A DNA stretch of 64,000 nt from contig JBKBKV010000003.1 in NCBI GenBank assembly GCA_046294495.1, positions 5,961 through 69,960 on the forward strand, read 5' to 3'. The first letter of the stretch is position 1; every line of letters starts with the position of its first letter. Source of the stretch: HRBIN23 sp046294495. Lineage in GTDB: Bacteria > Chloroflexota > Dehalococcoidia > Lucifugimonadales > HRBIN23. Positions 49,468 through 58,649 of the stretch are shown here, one piece after another. The notes under the pieces were generated by a model that ran no database searches, was not told where the DNA came from, and was given only the letters and a program-made list of their open reading frames with translations. The position numbers and the translations under genes are program-made.

Positions 49468-52041
49468 ATGGATCCTTCCCACAAGAAGGCCACTCTGCCT
49501 ATCCAGGGGATGACCTGCGCATCCTGCGTGGCCCATGTTAGCGCAGCCCTCCAAAGGGTCCCCGGTGTGGCAAAGGTAAGCGTGAACCTGGCCACCAACC
49601 GCGCTTACCTGGAATACGACCCCAACCTGGCCACCGTCAAGGCGATGAAGAAGGCTGTGGACGAGATTGGCTACACCGTTGTGCTGGAGCAGGCCAAGTT
49701 CCAAGTTACTGGTATGATGGGCTCCCACTGGGAGGAAGTTATCAGCAAGGCCTTGGGGGAACTGCCAGGGGTTTACCGCGTGGTGGCCAACGCATCTGCA
49801 GAAAGCGTGCGGGTAGAGTTTGCCCCAGACATCACCAGCAAGGCTGAAATACGGAGGACGATAGAGGGGCTGGGCTACAGCGTTACAGAGAAAGTGGAGG
49901 GCGCCGAGGCTGCCGATCGGGAGCGAGAGGCCCGCCAGAAGGAGATACGCCGCCAGGGGCTGAACCTCCTGGTAACCACCCCTCTGGCCCTGGCGGTTAT
50001 GCTGGGCACCTTCCAGCCCTACTGGGGCCTCTCCCGCGTTGTCCCGGATCTCCTGCACAACAAGGTCGTCCTTTTCCTCCTTACCACACCCCTGATTATC
50101 GGCCCTGGGCGGCAGTTCTTCGTCAACTCCTTCAACGGTCTGCGCAGGGGCCTCACCGATATGAACCTTTTATACGCCACGGGCATTGGAGCAGCCTATC
50201 TTATCGCCGTTATCAACACCTTCTGGCCCAACGCCGGCTTTGGCGGACGCATGGCCACCTTCTACGAGGCGGCCGCCCTCCTGACCTGGTTCATACTCCT
50301 GGGGCGCTACCTGGAGGCCGTTACCCGCGGGCGCGCCTCCGAGGCCATCCGCCGACTTATGCGCTTCCAGCCACGGCGGGCGCGCCTGGTGCGCAATGGG
50401 GAAGAGGTGGAGGTGCCGGTGGAGGAGGTGGAGGTGGGCGACCTGCTGGTGGTGCGCCCAGGGGAGCAGGTGCCGGTGGACGGCATTGTGGTAGAGGGCT
50501 ACTCCGCCGTGGACCAGTCCATAATCACCGGGGAGAGCATCCCCGTGGAGAAGAAGGCCGGGGACGAAGTTATTGGCGGGACGCTGAACAGGACAGGCTC
50601 CTTTACCTTTCGCGCCACCCGAGTGGGGCGAGAGACGGCCCTGGCCCAGATCATCAAACTGGTAGAGGAGGCCCAGACCTCCAAGGCCCCCATTCAGAGG
50701 CTGGCAGACACGGTGGCCGGGCACTTCATCTTCTGGGTGCATGTGCTGGCCCTGGCTACATTCCTCTTCTGGTATTTCGTTGGGTATGACCTCTGGTTCA
50801 GCCCTAACACCCGCCTTATGCTGACCCCATACACGCTGGCCGGGGCCAGCGCTGTGGGGTTCGCTGTGCTCATCTCCATTGCTGTGCTGGTTATCTCCTG
50901 CCCATGCGCTGTGGGCCTGGCCACTCCGGCGGCCATAATGGCCGGGACGGGCAAGGGGGCCGAGCACGGCATCCTCTTCAAGGGCGCCGACGCTGTGGAG
51001 GCCGCCACTAAGGTGCAGGTTATGGTCTTTGACAAGACGGGCACCCTAACCAGGGGGCAGCCAGAAGTAACCGATGTGGTGGCCAACGGGCTGGTGGAAA
51101 GCGAGGTCCTGCGCCTGGCCGCCGTGGCCGAGGTGCGCTCGGAACATCCCCTGGGGGAGGCCATTGTTCGCGCGGCCCGCCAACGGGGCCTGGCCGTCCC
51201 CGATCCCGATGCCTTTGAAGCCATCCCGGGCCGAGGCGTGGAGGCGCTCAGCAACGGCCACAGGGTGCTCCTGGGCAACCGCCGACTTATGGCAGAGCGG
51301 AGCATCCCTCTGGACAGCCTGGCCTATACCGCCGAGCGGCTAGAGCAGGACGGCAAGACGGCCATGTTTGTGGTGGTGGACGGGCACCCGGCTGGGGTCA
51401 TCGCCGTGGCCGACACCCTGCGGGAGACTACCCCCCTGGCAGTGAAAGAGCTTCAGCGCATGGGCATCCGCGTGGCCATGCTCACGGGAGACAACCGCCG
51501 CACCGCAGAGGCCATCGCTCGGCAGTTGGGGATGGACCGGGTGCTGGCCGAAGTGCTCCCCGGCGACAAGGCCCAGGAGATAAAGCGTCTACAGGAGGAG
51601 GGTTACCGGGTGGCTATGGTGGGCGATGGCATCAACGACGCCCCCGCCCTGGCCCAGGCGGATGTGGGCATCGCCATGGGGGCCGGCACAGATGTGGCCA
51701 AGGAGACCGGCCACATCATCCTGGTAAAAGACGACCTTCTGGATGCGGTGGCAGCGTTGCAGGTGGCCAGGGCCACCATGCGCCTGGTCAAGCAGAACCT
51801 GCTGTGGGCCTTCGGCTACAACACCGCTGCCATACCCCTGGCCTTTGGAATCCTCTACCCCTTTGTCCACCAGATGGTCAGCCCAGAACTGGCGGCTTTC
51901 CTCATGGCCATCAGTTCCCTCTCGGTAACCCTGAACACCCAGCGCATGCGGGCCTTTGTGCCGGGTATCCGTCGTCGCTACAAGGGCCTGCCCACCCCTG
52001 TGCCCCGGGAGGCCCCAGCCCCCGTTGCAACAGGGAGGTGA
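49468..52041 (+). CDS. copA: Copper-exporting P1B-type ATPase CopA
   Basis: The 857-residue pump has a first HMA domain with GMTCASC (Cys17, Cys20), a second HMA-like domain (about 76-142) that has lost the cysteines (GMMGSHWEE), membrane helices, the CPC metal site (478-480), phosphorylation site DKTG at 522, the HP motif SEHPLGEAI and the hinge GDGINDAPAL. It exports Cu(I) from the cytosol using ATP. GGAGGAAAG precedes the ATG. It is second in the csoR operon. Confidence 0.96.
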   Translation: MDPSHKKATLPIQGMTCASCVAHVSAALQRVPGVAKVSVNLATNRAYLEYDPNLATVKAMKKAVDEIGYTVVLEQAKFQVTGMMGSHWEEVISKALGELPGVYRVVANASAESVRVEFAPDITSKAEIRRTIEGLGYSVTEKVEGAEAADREREARQKEIRRQGLNLLVTTPLALAVMLGTFQPYWGLSRVVPDLLHNKVVLFLLTTPLIIGPGRQFFVNSFNGLRRGLTDMNLLYATGIGAAYLIAVINTFWPNAGFGGRMATFYEAAALLTWFILLGRYLEAVTRGRASEAIRRLMRFQPRRARLVRNGEEVEVPVEEVEVGDLLVVRPGEQVPVDGIVVEGYSAVDQSIITGESIPVEKKAGDEVIGGTLNRTGSFTFRATRVGRETALAQIIKLVEEAQTSKAPIQRLADTVAGHFIFWVHVLALATFLFWYFVGYDLWFSPNTRLMLTPYTLAGASAVGFAVLISIAVLVISCPCAVGLATPAAIMAGTGKGAEHGILFKGADAVEAATKVQVMVFDKTGTLTRGQPEVTDVVANGLVESEVLRLAAVAEVRSEHPLGEAIVRAARQRGLAVPDPDAFEAIPGRGVEALSNGHRVLLGNRRLMAERSIPLDSLAYTAERLEQDGKTAMFVVVDGHPAGVIAVADTLRETTPLAVKELQRMGIRVAMLTGDNRRTAEAIARQLGMDRVLAEVLPGDKAQEIKRLQEEGYRVAMVGDGINDAPALAQADVGIAMGAGTDVAKETGHIILVKDDLLDAVAALQVARATMRLVKQNLLWAFGYNTAAIPLAFGILYPFVHQMVSPELAAFLMAISSLSVTLNTQRMRAFVPGIRRRYKGLPTPVPREAPAPVATGR

Positions 52042-52044
52042 AGG

Positions 52045-52272
52045 ATGAAAAACGCGGCTCGCCTAAGCGCTCTCATCTACCTGGGCGGCGCCCTCCTGGT
52101 GGCCGGGGCATTCCTGGGTCTGGCAACTCTGAGGGGTGAGCGCTCCTGGGCCAGCCGAGGCATCGGCGCCGCCTGGGTCCTCCTCCTCACCACCATTATC
52201 CTTATGCCTGTAGTTATCCCCTGGATGAAGAGGCGTATGGCCAACGGAAAGAGAGAAGGAGGTGCACCGTGA
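52045..52272 (+). CDS. Small two-helix membrane protein in the copper operon
   Basis: The 75-residue protein has two hydrophobic segments (LIYLGGALLVAGAFLGLATL and AWVLLLTTIILMPVVIPWM) joined by a short basic loop. It is not recognised and has no Cys or His for copper. It begins 3 bases after copA with GGGAGGTGAAGG upstream and overlaps the next gene by 4 bases, so it belongs to the operon. A role as CopA accessory is inference. Confidence 0.65.
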   Translation: MKNAARLSALIYLGGALLVAGAFLGLATLRGERSWASRGIGAAWVLLLTTIILMPVVIPWMKRRMANGKREGGAP

Positions 52273-52550
52273 AGCGTCTTTCTATTCTGCTTGTCGTCGC
52301 CGTTGCAGCGGTCTCGTTCCTGGCAGGGAGCCTGTGGGGGGGCCGACTGGTTACGCCCCTGAAGGCCGCCACCTTGCGCCAGGAACCCGGCCCACAGGCA
52401 TGCCTGCAGATGATGCAGGGACAGGGAATGGAGCAGTGCCAGCAGTTCCACCAGAAGTGCCACGACTTGATGGGCTCCCAGGGTATGGAGGGGATGCACG
52501 GCGTGATGATGGGTGCTGGCATGACGGGCATGGGCATGATGGGCCACTAA
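52269..52550 (+). CDS. Exported Met/His/Cys-rich protein, likely copper-binding
   Basis: The 93-residue protein has a signal peptide or anchor (SILLVVAVAAVSFLAGSLWGG) and a mature part with 15 or so Met residues, four His and three Cys (CLQMM, CQQFHQKCHDLM, then MGMMGH). Met-rich motifs bind Cu(I) outside the cell. It begins with GTG inside a GTGA overlap after GGAGGTG. I infer a copper scavenger or chaperone; no family name is assigned. Confidence 0.75.
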   Translation: MKRLSILLVVAVAAVSFLAGSLWGGRLVTPLKAATLRQEPGPQACLQMMQGQGMEQCQQFHQKCHDLMGSQGMEGMHGVMMGAGMTGMGMMGH

Positions 52551-52604
52551 TAGCCTACCCACTGCTTCTGGTATAGTTAGCAGCCTCTAATAAGGAGGTG
52601 AACA

Positions 52605-52790
52605 ATGGTCTTCTGGCGTGTGAAGAAGGAGACCGACCCCGTTTGCGGCATGAAGGTGGATCCCAAGAAGGCCCCTGCCACCTTTGACTACCAGGGGAAG
52701 ACCTACTACTTCTGCAGCCCAGGGTGCAAGGCCAACTTCCAAAAGGAGCCGCAGAAGTTCCTGAAGGGTGGCCCACAGGCAATGAGGTGA
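52605..52790 (+). CDS. YHS domain protein
   Basis: The 61-residue protein is a single YHS metal-binding domain (DPVCGMKVDP, YYFCSPGCKANF), often found fused to or next to copper ATPases. AAGGAGGTGA is 4 bases before the ATG, and a TATAGT -10-like box lies at 52572-52577, so it might also be read from its own promoter. The small domain likely hands metal to CopA or senses it. Confidence 0.85.
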   Translation: MVFWRVKKETDPVCGMKVDPKKAPATFDYQGKTYYFCSPGCKANFQKEPQKFLKGGPQAMR

Positions 52791-52800
52791 CGCTAATTTT

Positions 52801-52809
52801 TGCTATAAT
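52801..52809 (+). promoter_or_regulatory. Extended -10 promoter of the GNAT gene
   Basis: TGCTATAAT is a perfect extended -10 (TGn plus TATAAT). No -35 is needed or seen. Transcription would start near 52816, giving about a 49-base leader. Confidence 0.6.
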
Positions 52810-52864
52810 AAATACGTGGGCACTACCAGGACACCTGCCCACAGGAGGAACACAACTCTAGATT

Positions 52865-53473
52865 ATGCGTTCAAGACAGAAGGACAACTTATCCACCCGC
52901 CCTCGTGTCTCCATCCGCGATATGGAGATAGATGACCTGGCCGCTGTTTACCACCTGGGCGAAAGCCTATTCACTCGCACCGCCCTGCCTGTCCTCTACC
53001 GCACCTGGGACCCCTACGAGGTTACCTCTGCCTTCAACACCGACCCCGAGTTCTGCCTCGTGGCGGAAGACGAAGAGGGGCGCATTGTGGGCTTCGCTCT
53101 GGGGAGCACTGTAGACAAAGACGGCCCTTCGTGGCGCTACGGCTACCTGGCCTGGCTGGGTGTGAAGGAGGAGTTCCAGGGGCTAGGGGTGGCTCACCGC
53201 CTCCTCCATGAGTTTGAGAGGCGCATGAAGGAGGAAGGGGTGCGCATGCTCATCGTGGACACCGAGGGAGACAATGCCAAGGCCCTGGCCTTCTTCCGTA
53301 AGAACGGCTTCACCCGCCCCACCAGCCATATGTGGCTTACCAAGAGCCTTACCCGTCAGGAGAATGGCTCTTTGAAGCCTCTGAAGCCCCTGGTAATCGC
53401 TCAGGCGAAGGGGCGCGCCCGCCCTAGGAAGGGCACCCCGCCCGCGCCAGACCTGGCCGCAGCGGGCGCCTAG
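52865..53473 (+). CDS. GNAT family N-acetyltransferase
   Basis: The 202-residue protein has an acetyl-CoA-binding GNAT fold: VSIRDMEIDDLAAVYHLGE at the start, the motif A segment YLAWLGVKEEFQGLGVAHRLL (Q-x-x-G-x-G/A) and the late NAKALAFFRKNGF helix. It resembles RimI-type protein acetyltransferases, but the target is unknown. The C-terminal 40 residues are basic, Pro/Ala-rich and absent from most family members. The ribosome site AGGAGG is 16 bases from the ATG, unusually far, and no nearer start is visible. Confidence 0.85.
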   Translation: MRSRQKDNLSTRPRVSIRDMEIDDLAAVYHLGESLFTRTALPVLYRTWDPYEVTSAFNTDPEFCLVAEDEEGRIVGFALGSTVDKDGPSWRYGYLAWLGVKEEFQGLGVAHRLLHEFERRMKEEGVRMLIVDTEGDNAKALAFFRKNGFTRPTSHMWLTKSLTRQENGSLKPLKPLVIAQAKGRARPRKGTPPAPDLAAAGA

Positions 53474-53531
53474 CCCCACACCTCCCCTTCCTCACGCTGA
53501 ACCTCCGCGCTGCAAAGGGTGAGGGTTGCCT

Positions 53532-54509
53532 CTACAGCCCGAAGTTGTCGGCCACCGCCTTCAGAATAGCAGGCACATCAGGGAGGGCCAGGCGCTCCAG
53601 GTTGCGGGCGTAGGGGGCTGGGGCATCGGCCCCAGATAGGTGGGCGATGGGGGCATCCAGGTAGTCAAAGGCCTCCTGGTGCAGGCGCAGGCCCAGGTAG
53701 GGGCCGATGCCTGCCATAGGCCACGCCTCCTCCACGATGAGGGCGCGGTGCGTCTTGCGCACTGAAGCCGTTGCCGTCTCTATGTCCAGGGGGCGCAGGG
53801 TGCGCAGGTCTATCACCTCCGCCTCCACTCCCTGTTGGGCCAACTGCTCGGAAGCCTGCAGGCATAGGTGCAAACACCGCCCGTAGGAGATAAGGGTCAG
53901 GTCGCGCCCGGGACGCTTCACCTCCGATTTGCCTACAGGCACCTCGTAATATCCCTCGGGGACGGCCCCCCGCGCACCGTAAAGGAGAGCGTGCTCGCAG
54001 TAGAGGATGGGGTTCTGCTCCTTAAGGCAGGCGCGCAGGAGGCCCAGGGCGTCGTAGGGGGTAGCTGGGAAGACCACCTTCAGGCCAGGCACCGATGTAT
54101 ACCACCCCTCCAGGCTCTGGGAGTGGGTGGCAGCCAGGCCGGCGCCCCCTCCTGTTACGGTGCGCACCAGCATGGGCACCGCCAGTTGCCCACCCGACAT
54201 GTAGCGCAGTTTGGCGGCGTGGTTGACAATCTGGTCCATGGCCAGGAGGCTGAAGTTGATGGTCATAATCTCCACGATGGGGCGCAGGCCCCCCATAGCG
54301 GCCCCTATGCCCGCCCCCACTATGGCTGATTCGGAGATGGGGGTGTCCCGCACCCGCTCTGGCCCATACTGGCGTAGAAAGCCCTTGGTTACGGCATAGG
54401 CTCCCCCGTAGGCCCCGATGTCCTCCCCCATTAGGAAGACGCGGGCATCGCTCTCCAGGGCCTCCTGGAGGCCTTTGCGGATGGCTTCGCGCAGGGTTAC
54501 TTCGGGCAT
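53532..54509 (-). CDS. pdhB: 2-oxoacid (pyruvate) dehydrogenase E1 beta subunit
   Basis: The 325-residue protein matches the transketolase-type E1 beta chain: TLREAIRKGLQEALESDARVFLMGED, RVRDTPISESAIVGAGIGAA, IMTINFSLLAMDQIVNHAAK and SYGRCLHLCLQASEQL. With E1 alpha it decarboxylates a 2-oxoacid using ThDP and reductively acylates an E2 lipoyl group. Pyruvate, acetoin or branched-chain acids are possible substrates. Last of a seven-gene operon. Confidence 0.93.
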   Translation of the reverse strand: MPEVTLREAIRKGLQEALESDARVFLMGEDIGAYGGAYAVTKGFLRQYGPERVRDTPISESAIVGAGIGAAMGGLRPIVEIMTINFSLLAMDQIVNHAAKLRYMSGGQLAVPMLVRTVTGGGAGLAATHSQSLEGWYTSVPGLKVVFPATPYDALGLLRACLKEQNPILYCEHALLYGARGAVPEGYYEVPVGKSEVKRPGRDLTLISYGRCLHLCLQASEQLAQQGVEAEVIDLRTLRPLDIETATASVRKTHRALIVEEAWPMAGIGPYLGLRLHQEAFDYLDAPIAHLSGADAPAPYARNLERLALPDVPAILKAVADNFGL

Positions 54510-54518
54510 GGCAGGCTC

Positions 54519-55493
54519 CTAGGCATAGATGTCTTGGTAGAGAGACTCTGGGGGTGGCTCAGGGCTGGCGTCGGCGAAGCGGATGGCTTCCTCTACCTCC
54601 GTCTCAACAGCCCGTTCTATTTGAGTCAGTTCCTCCAGGGTAGCGACGGCGTTCTCCAGCAGGTAGCGCTGGAAGGTGGGAATAGGGTCGCGGGCCTTCC
54701 ACATCTCCTCCTCACCCCTGTCCCGGTATTCCACCGGGTCGGCCATGGAGTGGCCCCGGAAGCGGTATGTGAGGGCCTCTAGGAAGAAAGGGCCCTTCCC
54801 CTGGCGGGCGTGCTGAACGGCCCGCTGGGCCGACTCCCGCACCGCCAGCACATCCATGCCATCGGTCTGCCAGGCGGGGATACGGTAATGGTCGGCAGCC
54901 TTGAACACATCTCGCCCCCCGGCATAGGTGCGGTCAATGTGGGAGCCCATGCCGTAAAGGTTGTTTTCCAGGAAGAAGACGACGGGCAGTTTCCACAGGG
55001 CAGCCAGGTTGAGGGCCTCGTGGAACTCCCCCTGGTTGAGGGCGCCATCGCCGAAGAAGCATACCGTTACCCGTTCTTCACCCTTCAGTTTGGAGGAGAG
55101 GGCTAGGCCCACAGCGACAGGTAGTTGCCCCCCTACGATGGCATAGCCCCCCATAAAGTTACGGCTGACATCAAACAGGTGCATGCTGCCGCCCTTGCCC
55201 TTGCTACACCCCGTTGCCTTGCCGAAGAGTTCGGCCATAACCGACTTGGGGTCCACACCCCGGGCCAGGGCGTGGCCGTGGTCGCGGTAGTGGGTAACCA
55301 CATAGTCCTCGGAGCGCAGGACACTCATACACCCCACAGCGATGGCCTCCTCGCCGATATATAGGTGCAGGAAGCCTCGTATCTTCCCCAGCATATACAT
55401 ATCGGCGCACCGCTCCTCAAAGCGCCGGATCAGGAGCATTTGCCGATAAAAGGAGAGCAAATCAGTCTTATTTACACGCTCTTGCAGTTGCAT
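54519..55493 (-). CDS. pdhA: 2-oxoacid (pyruvate) dehydrogenase E1 alpha subunit
   Basis: The 324-residue chain has the ThDP-Mg motif GDGALNQGEFHEALNLAAL followed by ENNLYGMG, and THYRDHGHALARG and TYRFRGHSMADP signature segments. It forms the heterotetramer with the product of the gene 9 bases downstream. It is read after porB in the same transcript, an unusual neighbour. No E2 (lipoyl acyltransferase) gene is in the window. Confidence 0.94.
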   Translation of the reverse strand: MQLQERVNKTDLLSFYRQMLLIRRFEERCADMYMLGKIRGFLHLYIGEEAIAVGCMSVLRSEDYVVTHYRDHGHALARGVDPKSVMAELFGKATGCSKGKGGSMHLFDVSRNFMGGYAIVGGQLPVAVGLALSSKLKGEERVTVCFFGDGALNQGEFHEALNLAALWKLPVVFFLENNLYGMGSHIDRTYAGGRDVFKAADHYRIPAWQTDGMDVLAVRESAQRAVQHARQGKGPFFLEALTYRFRGHSMADPVEYRDRGEEEMWKARDPIPTFQRYLLENAVATLEELTQIERAVETEVEEAIRFADASPEPPPESLYQDIYA

Positions 55494-55539
55494 TGCACCT
55501 CCTTACCGAAGGGGCGGGAAGGCAAGGGTGTTCCCCGGG

Positions 55540-56475
55540 CTAGTTCTGACTACATCGTTGCAGGAGCGCCTCCCATTCCTGGTCAACGCGCTGCTGAATC
55601 TCCTCTACCAGTGGGTGATGCTCCTCCTTGAGGAGGTGTGCGAAGCGCCCCTGGGCCTCCAGCCACGCCCGGATAGGGAGTTTGCGGGCGGGACGGTAGG
55701 AGAGGCGCCAGCGCCCCTGCTCCACCTCATACAGGGGCCAGACACAGGTGTCCGCTGCCAGTTTGCTGATGCGGATGGTCTCCTCTGGCGGATAGCGCCA
55801 CCCCCGGGTGCAGGGTGCCAGCACATTGATGAAGGCAGGGCCGTCCACACTTGCCCCCTTCTGCACCTTCTGCATCAGGTCTTTCCAGTGGTGGGGCGCT
55901 GCCTGCGCCACATAGGGGATGCGGTGGGCTGCTGCAATAGCCGTAAGGTCTTTCCGCCATTGGGGCTTGCCTGGGAGCGCGCTCCCCACAGGGGTGGTGG
56001 TGGTCCAAGCCCAGGAGATGGTGGCGCTGCTGCGCTGGGTGCCCGTGTTCATGTAGGCTTCGTTGTTCAAGCAGATGTAGAGGAAGCGGTGCCCCCTCTC
56101 CATAGCGCCGCTGAGCCACTGTAGACCTATGTCGTAGGTGGCACCGTCGCCCCCGAATACCAGAAAGGCCACACCCTCGGGCACCTCTTTCCCCCGTCGG
56201 CGCAGGGCCTTATACGCCGCCTCAACCCCGCTAATTGAGGAGGCGGCGTTCTCAAAGGCGCTGTGGATGAGGGGGACACGCCACGCCGTCCACGGATAGC
56301 GGGTGGTGGAGACCTCCAGACACCCGGTGGCCAGCGCTACAACGGCTGGCTTCCCCAGGGCGTGCAAGACGAGACGCACGATAACCGACTCGGCGCACCC
56401 GGCACACAGGCCATGCCCTGGGGCCAGCAGGTCGGGCTGGCCCGCCAGGTCGCGCAGAACAAGGGGAACGGGCAT
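55540..56475 (-). CDS. porB: 2-oxoacid:ferredoxin oxidoreductase beta subunit (PorB)
   Basis: The 311-residue ThDP-binding beta chain has cysteines for a [4Fe-4S] cluster starting at GLCAGCAE (Cys24, Cys27) with Cys in LATGCLEVS and a later one in LAPCTRGW, and the ThDP motif GGDGATYDIGLQ followed by NNEAYMNTG. It oxidises pyruvate or another 2-oxoacid to acyl-CoA and reduces ferredoxin. It starts 3 bases after porA. Confidence 0.94.
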   Translation of the reverse strand: MPVPLVLRDLAGQPDLLAPGHGLCAGCAESVIVRLVLHALGKPAVVALATGCLEVSTTRYPWTAWRVPLIHSAFENAASSISGVEAAYKALRRRGKEVPEGVAFLVFGGDGATYDIGLQWLSGAMERGHRFLYICLNNEAYMNTGTQRSSATISWAWTTTTPVGSALPGKPQWRKDLTAIAAAHRIPYVAQAAPHHWKDLMQKVQKGASVDGPAFINVLAPCTRGWRYPPEETIRISKLAADTCVWPLYEVEQGRWRLSYRPARKLPIRAWLEAQGRFAHLLKEEHHPLVEEIQQRVDQEWEALLQRCSQN

Positions 56476-56478
56476 GCT

Positions 56479-57699
56479 TCACCTCCCTTCCCGCAGACCT
56501 AGCCAGCCGGCAAAGCCAGGGGGTGTGGATGGGTTTACCAGTGAACGGAAGGCAGACTCTATCTGGTCAGGGAGGGCCTCCCGTCCACCAATGCCGTAGG
56601 CCCAACCCACCGTCTTCTTGGGCAGGGCGTGGCAGGCCAGGGCGCTGGCCACTTCGGCAAAGAGGGGTAGGGCAGAGGCTCCAGGGGCCAGGGCCCTGTC
56701 CAGCACGCCTACGGCCTGCACATGGGCCAGAGCGCTGGCCACCTCTTGGGTGGGGAAGGGGCGGAAAGAGCGAATGCGGAGCATCCCCGCTCGCAGGCCA
56801 TCACGGCGCAGGCGGTCCACCACTGCTCGCACGGTTCCGGCGGTGGAACCCAGCACCACCAGCGCCACCTCGGCATCCTCTAAGCGATACGGCTCCACTA
56901 ACTTGTAGAAGCGTCCGCTAATCTCGCCGAACTCCTGGAAAAGGCTTTCCAACACCCCTTGCGCACAGGTCATCCCCTCCACCTGGCCCCGCTTATGTTC
57001 CATATGAAAGTCCTGAAAGTCCAAAGCCCCAAAGGTAACGGGGTGATGAATGTCCAGCAGGGTGTGGAATGGCTTGAACTCCCCCACAAAGTCGGCCACC
57101 ACACGGTCTGGCAGGAGCAACGCCCGCTCAAGGCAATGGGTAACGATAAAGCCGTCCAGCACATTGGCCACGGGGAGGAGCACCTGGGGGTGCTCCGCCA
57201 GGCGCACAGCAATGATGGCCTGATCGTAGGCCTCCTGTCCATTCTCGGCGAAGAGCATAATCCAACCTGTGTCCCGCATGCCCATGGCATCGCTGTGGTC
57301 GCACAAGATGTTAATGGGGGCAGAGAGGGTGCGAGTGCACAGATGGAGAACGATGGGCAGACGCATGCCCGAGGCTACCCCCAGCAGTTCCCACATAAGA
57401 GCCAGGCCTGGGCCTGATGTGGCAGTTTGGGCGCGAGCGCCAGCAGCGGCCGCCCCGATGCACACGCTCAGTGCGGCGTGTTCGCTCTCCACGGGGACAA
57501 ACTCGGTGTGCACCTGGCCGTTAGCCACGAACTGGCTAAAGGCCTCTGTAATAAGGGTCTGGGGGGTAATAGGGTAGGCGGCCACTACATCGGGGCGGCT
57601 CTGGAGCATAGCGTGGGCTACCAGGGTGCCCCCGTCCATTGCCACCGGCGTCCCTAGGCCGTGCACCTGGGGCGCCCGGGGAGATGTCGCTAACGCCAT
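56479..57699 (-). CDS. porA: 2-oxoacid:ferredoxin oxidoreductase alpha subunit (PorA)
   Basis: The 406-residue chain has the N-terminal domain with AAYPITPQTLITEAFSQFV and FVPVESEHAALSVCIGAA, then TATSGPGLALMWELLG and the CoA-binding C-terminal domain. It matches four-subunit POR enzymes. The ATG at 57699 is chosen because AAAGGAGG precedes it and the longer frame would overlap porD. The 2-oxoacid may be pyruvate, as with most PYPITP-type members, though 2-ketoisovalerate is possible. Confidence 0.94.
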   Translation of the reverse strand: MALATSPRAPQVHGLGTPVAMDGGTLVAHAMLQSRPDVVAAYPITPQTLITEAFSQFVANGQVHTEFVPVESEHAALSVCIGAAAAGARAQTATSGPGLALMWELLGVASGMRLPIVLHLCTRTLSAPINILCDHSDAMGMRDTGWIMLFAENGQEAYDQAIIAVRLAEHPQVLLPVANVLDGFIVTHCLERALLLPDRVVADFVGEFKPFHTLLDIHHPVTFGALDFQDFHMEHKRGQVEGMTCAQGVLESLFQEFGEISGRFYKLVEPYRLEDAEVALVVLGSTAGTVRAVVDRLRRDGLRAGMLRIRSFRPFPTQEVASALAHVQAVGVLDRALAPGASALPLFAEVASALACHALPKKTVGWAYGIGGREALPDQIESAFRSLVNPSTPPGFAGWLGLREGR

Positions 57700-57715
57700 A
57701 ATCGCCTCCTTTAGG

Positions 57716-58012
57716 CTAGGCGGGGATGCTGACAGGCTCCGCCTCCATTCGGATGCAGGCCTTGGGGCACTCTCGTGCGCAGATGCCACATCCCTTGCAG
57801 TGCCCCAGGTCTATCCCCACCAGTTTGCCGTCTCGCACGATAAATGCGCTGTCGGGGCAGAAGGCCCAGCAGATCATGCAGTGCACACAACGCTCCATAT
57901 CAATGACAGGGCGCAGGCTTCGCCAGGAGCCGGTATCTACCTGCACCGAATTGCCCGGCTCCACCAGCAGGCCACCGGGGGGCTCCTCATACCAGGGGCG
58001 CAGTGGGGGCAT
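57716..58012 (-). CDS. porD: 2-oxoacid:ferredoxin oxidoreductase delta (ferredoxin) subunit
   Basis: The 98-residue protein has two [4Fe-4S] ferredoxin motifs: CVHCMICWAFCP and CKGCGICARECP. It carries electrons from the ThDP site to external ferredoxin. It lies between porG (2-base gap) and porA. Confidence 0.95.
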   Translation of the reverse strand: MPPLRPWYEEPPGGLLVEPGNSVQVDTGSWRSLRPVIDMERCVHCMICWAFCPDSAFIVRDGKLVGIDLGHCKGCGICARECPKACIRMEAEPVSIPA

Positions 58013-58014
58013 GG

Positions 58015-58617
58015 CTACCTCCCTTCCCAGGCATGGACTTCCTGGTATCCCCGTTCAAAGGCGCGCAGGTTGGCCTCCATCACCTGAGGCCCTAGGCGCT
58101 CCCCCAGGCGCTCCCGTAGGGTCGCCCGCGCTGCCTCCAGGGAGACCAATGGGCGCAAGCGCAGAAGGCTCCCCAGGAGGGGGATGTTGGGTATAGGACG
58201 CCCCAGAGTAGCCTGGGCAATGCCAGTGGCATCCACCGTGGCGACGGTGGCCTGGGGCCACCCCAGGGAGGCGGCCAGGGCCTCGGGGGATGCCGGGGTA
58301 TTTAGCAGGAGCAAGCCTCCAGGGCGCAGGCCCTGCACCACGGGCAGGCGACCCAGCAGGGTATAGTCCAGCACCACAACGATGTGAGGCTCCTGGACGG
58401 GATAGCGGAAAGGGATAGGGGTGTCGGCGATGCGGGTGTAGGCCACCACCGGCGCCCCCGAGCGCTCGGCCCCGAACTCGGGTAGCGACTGGAAGTAAAG
58501 GTTATCCACCAGGGCTGCCTCGGCCAGGAGGTTGCTGGCCGTAACTACCCCCTGCCCGCCACGCCCGTGCCACCGCACCTCCACCCAGCGCCGACCTACA
58601 TCGCTACCAGCCTCCAT
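58015..58617 (-). CDS. porG: 2-oxoacid:ferredoxin oxidoreductase gamma subunit (PorG)
   Basis: The 200-residue subunit has the signature RWHGRGGQGVVTASNLLAEA and LPEFGAERSGAPVVAYTRI. It completes the four-subunit POR. It begins 32 bases after the lpd stop, inside the same unit. Confidence 0.94.
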   Translation of the reverse strand: MEAGSDVGRRWVEVRWHGRGGQGVVTASNLLAEAALVDNLYFQSLPEFGAERSGAPVVAYTRIADTPIPFRYPVQEPHIVVVLDYTLLGRLPVVQGLRPGGLLLLNTPASPEALAASLGWPQATVATVDATGIAQATLGRPIPNIPLLGSLLRLRPLVSLEAARATLRERLGERLGPQVMEANLRAFERGYQEVHAWEGR

Positions 58618-58649
58618 GGTAGACGCCTCCCCTCTGCCTTCCTCTTATC

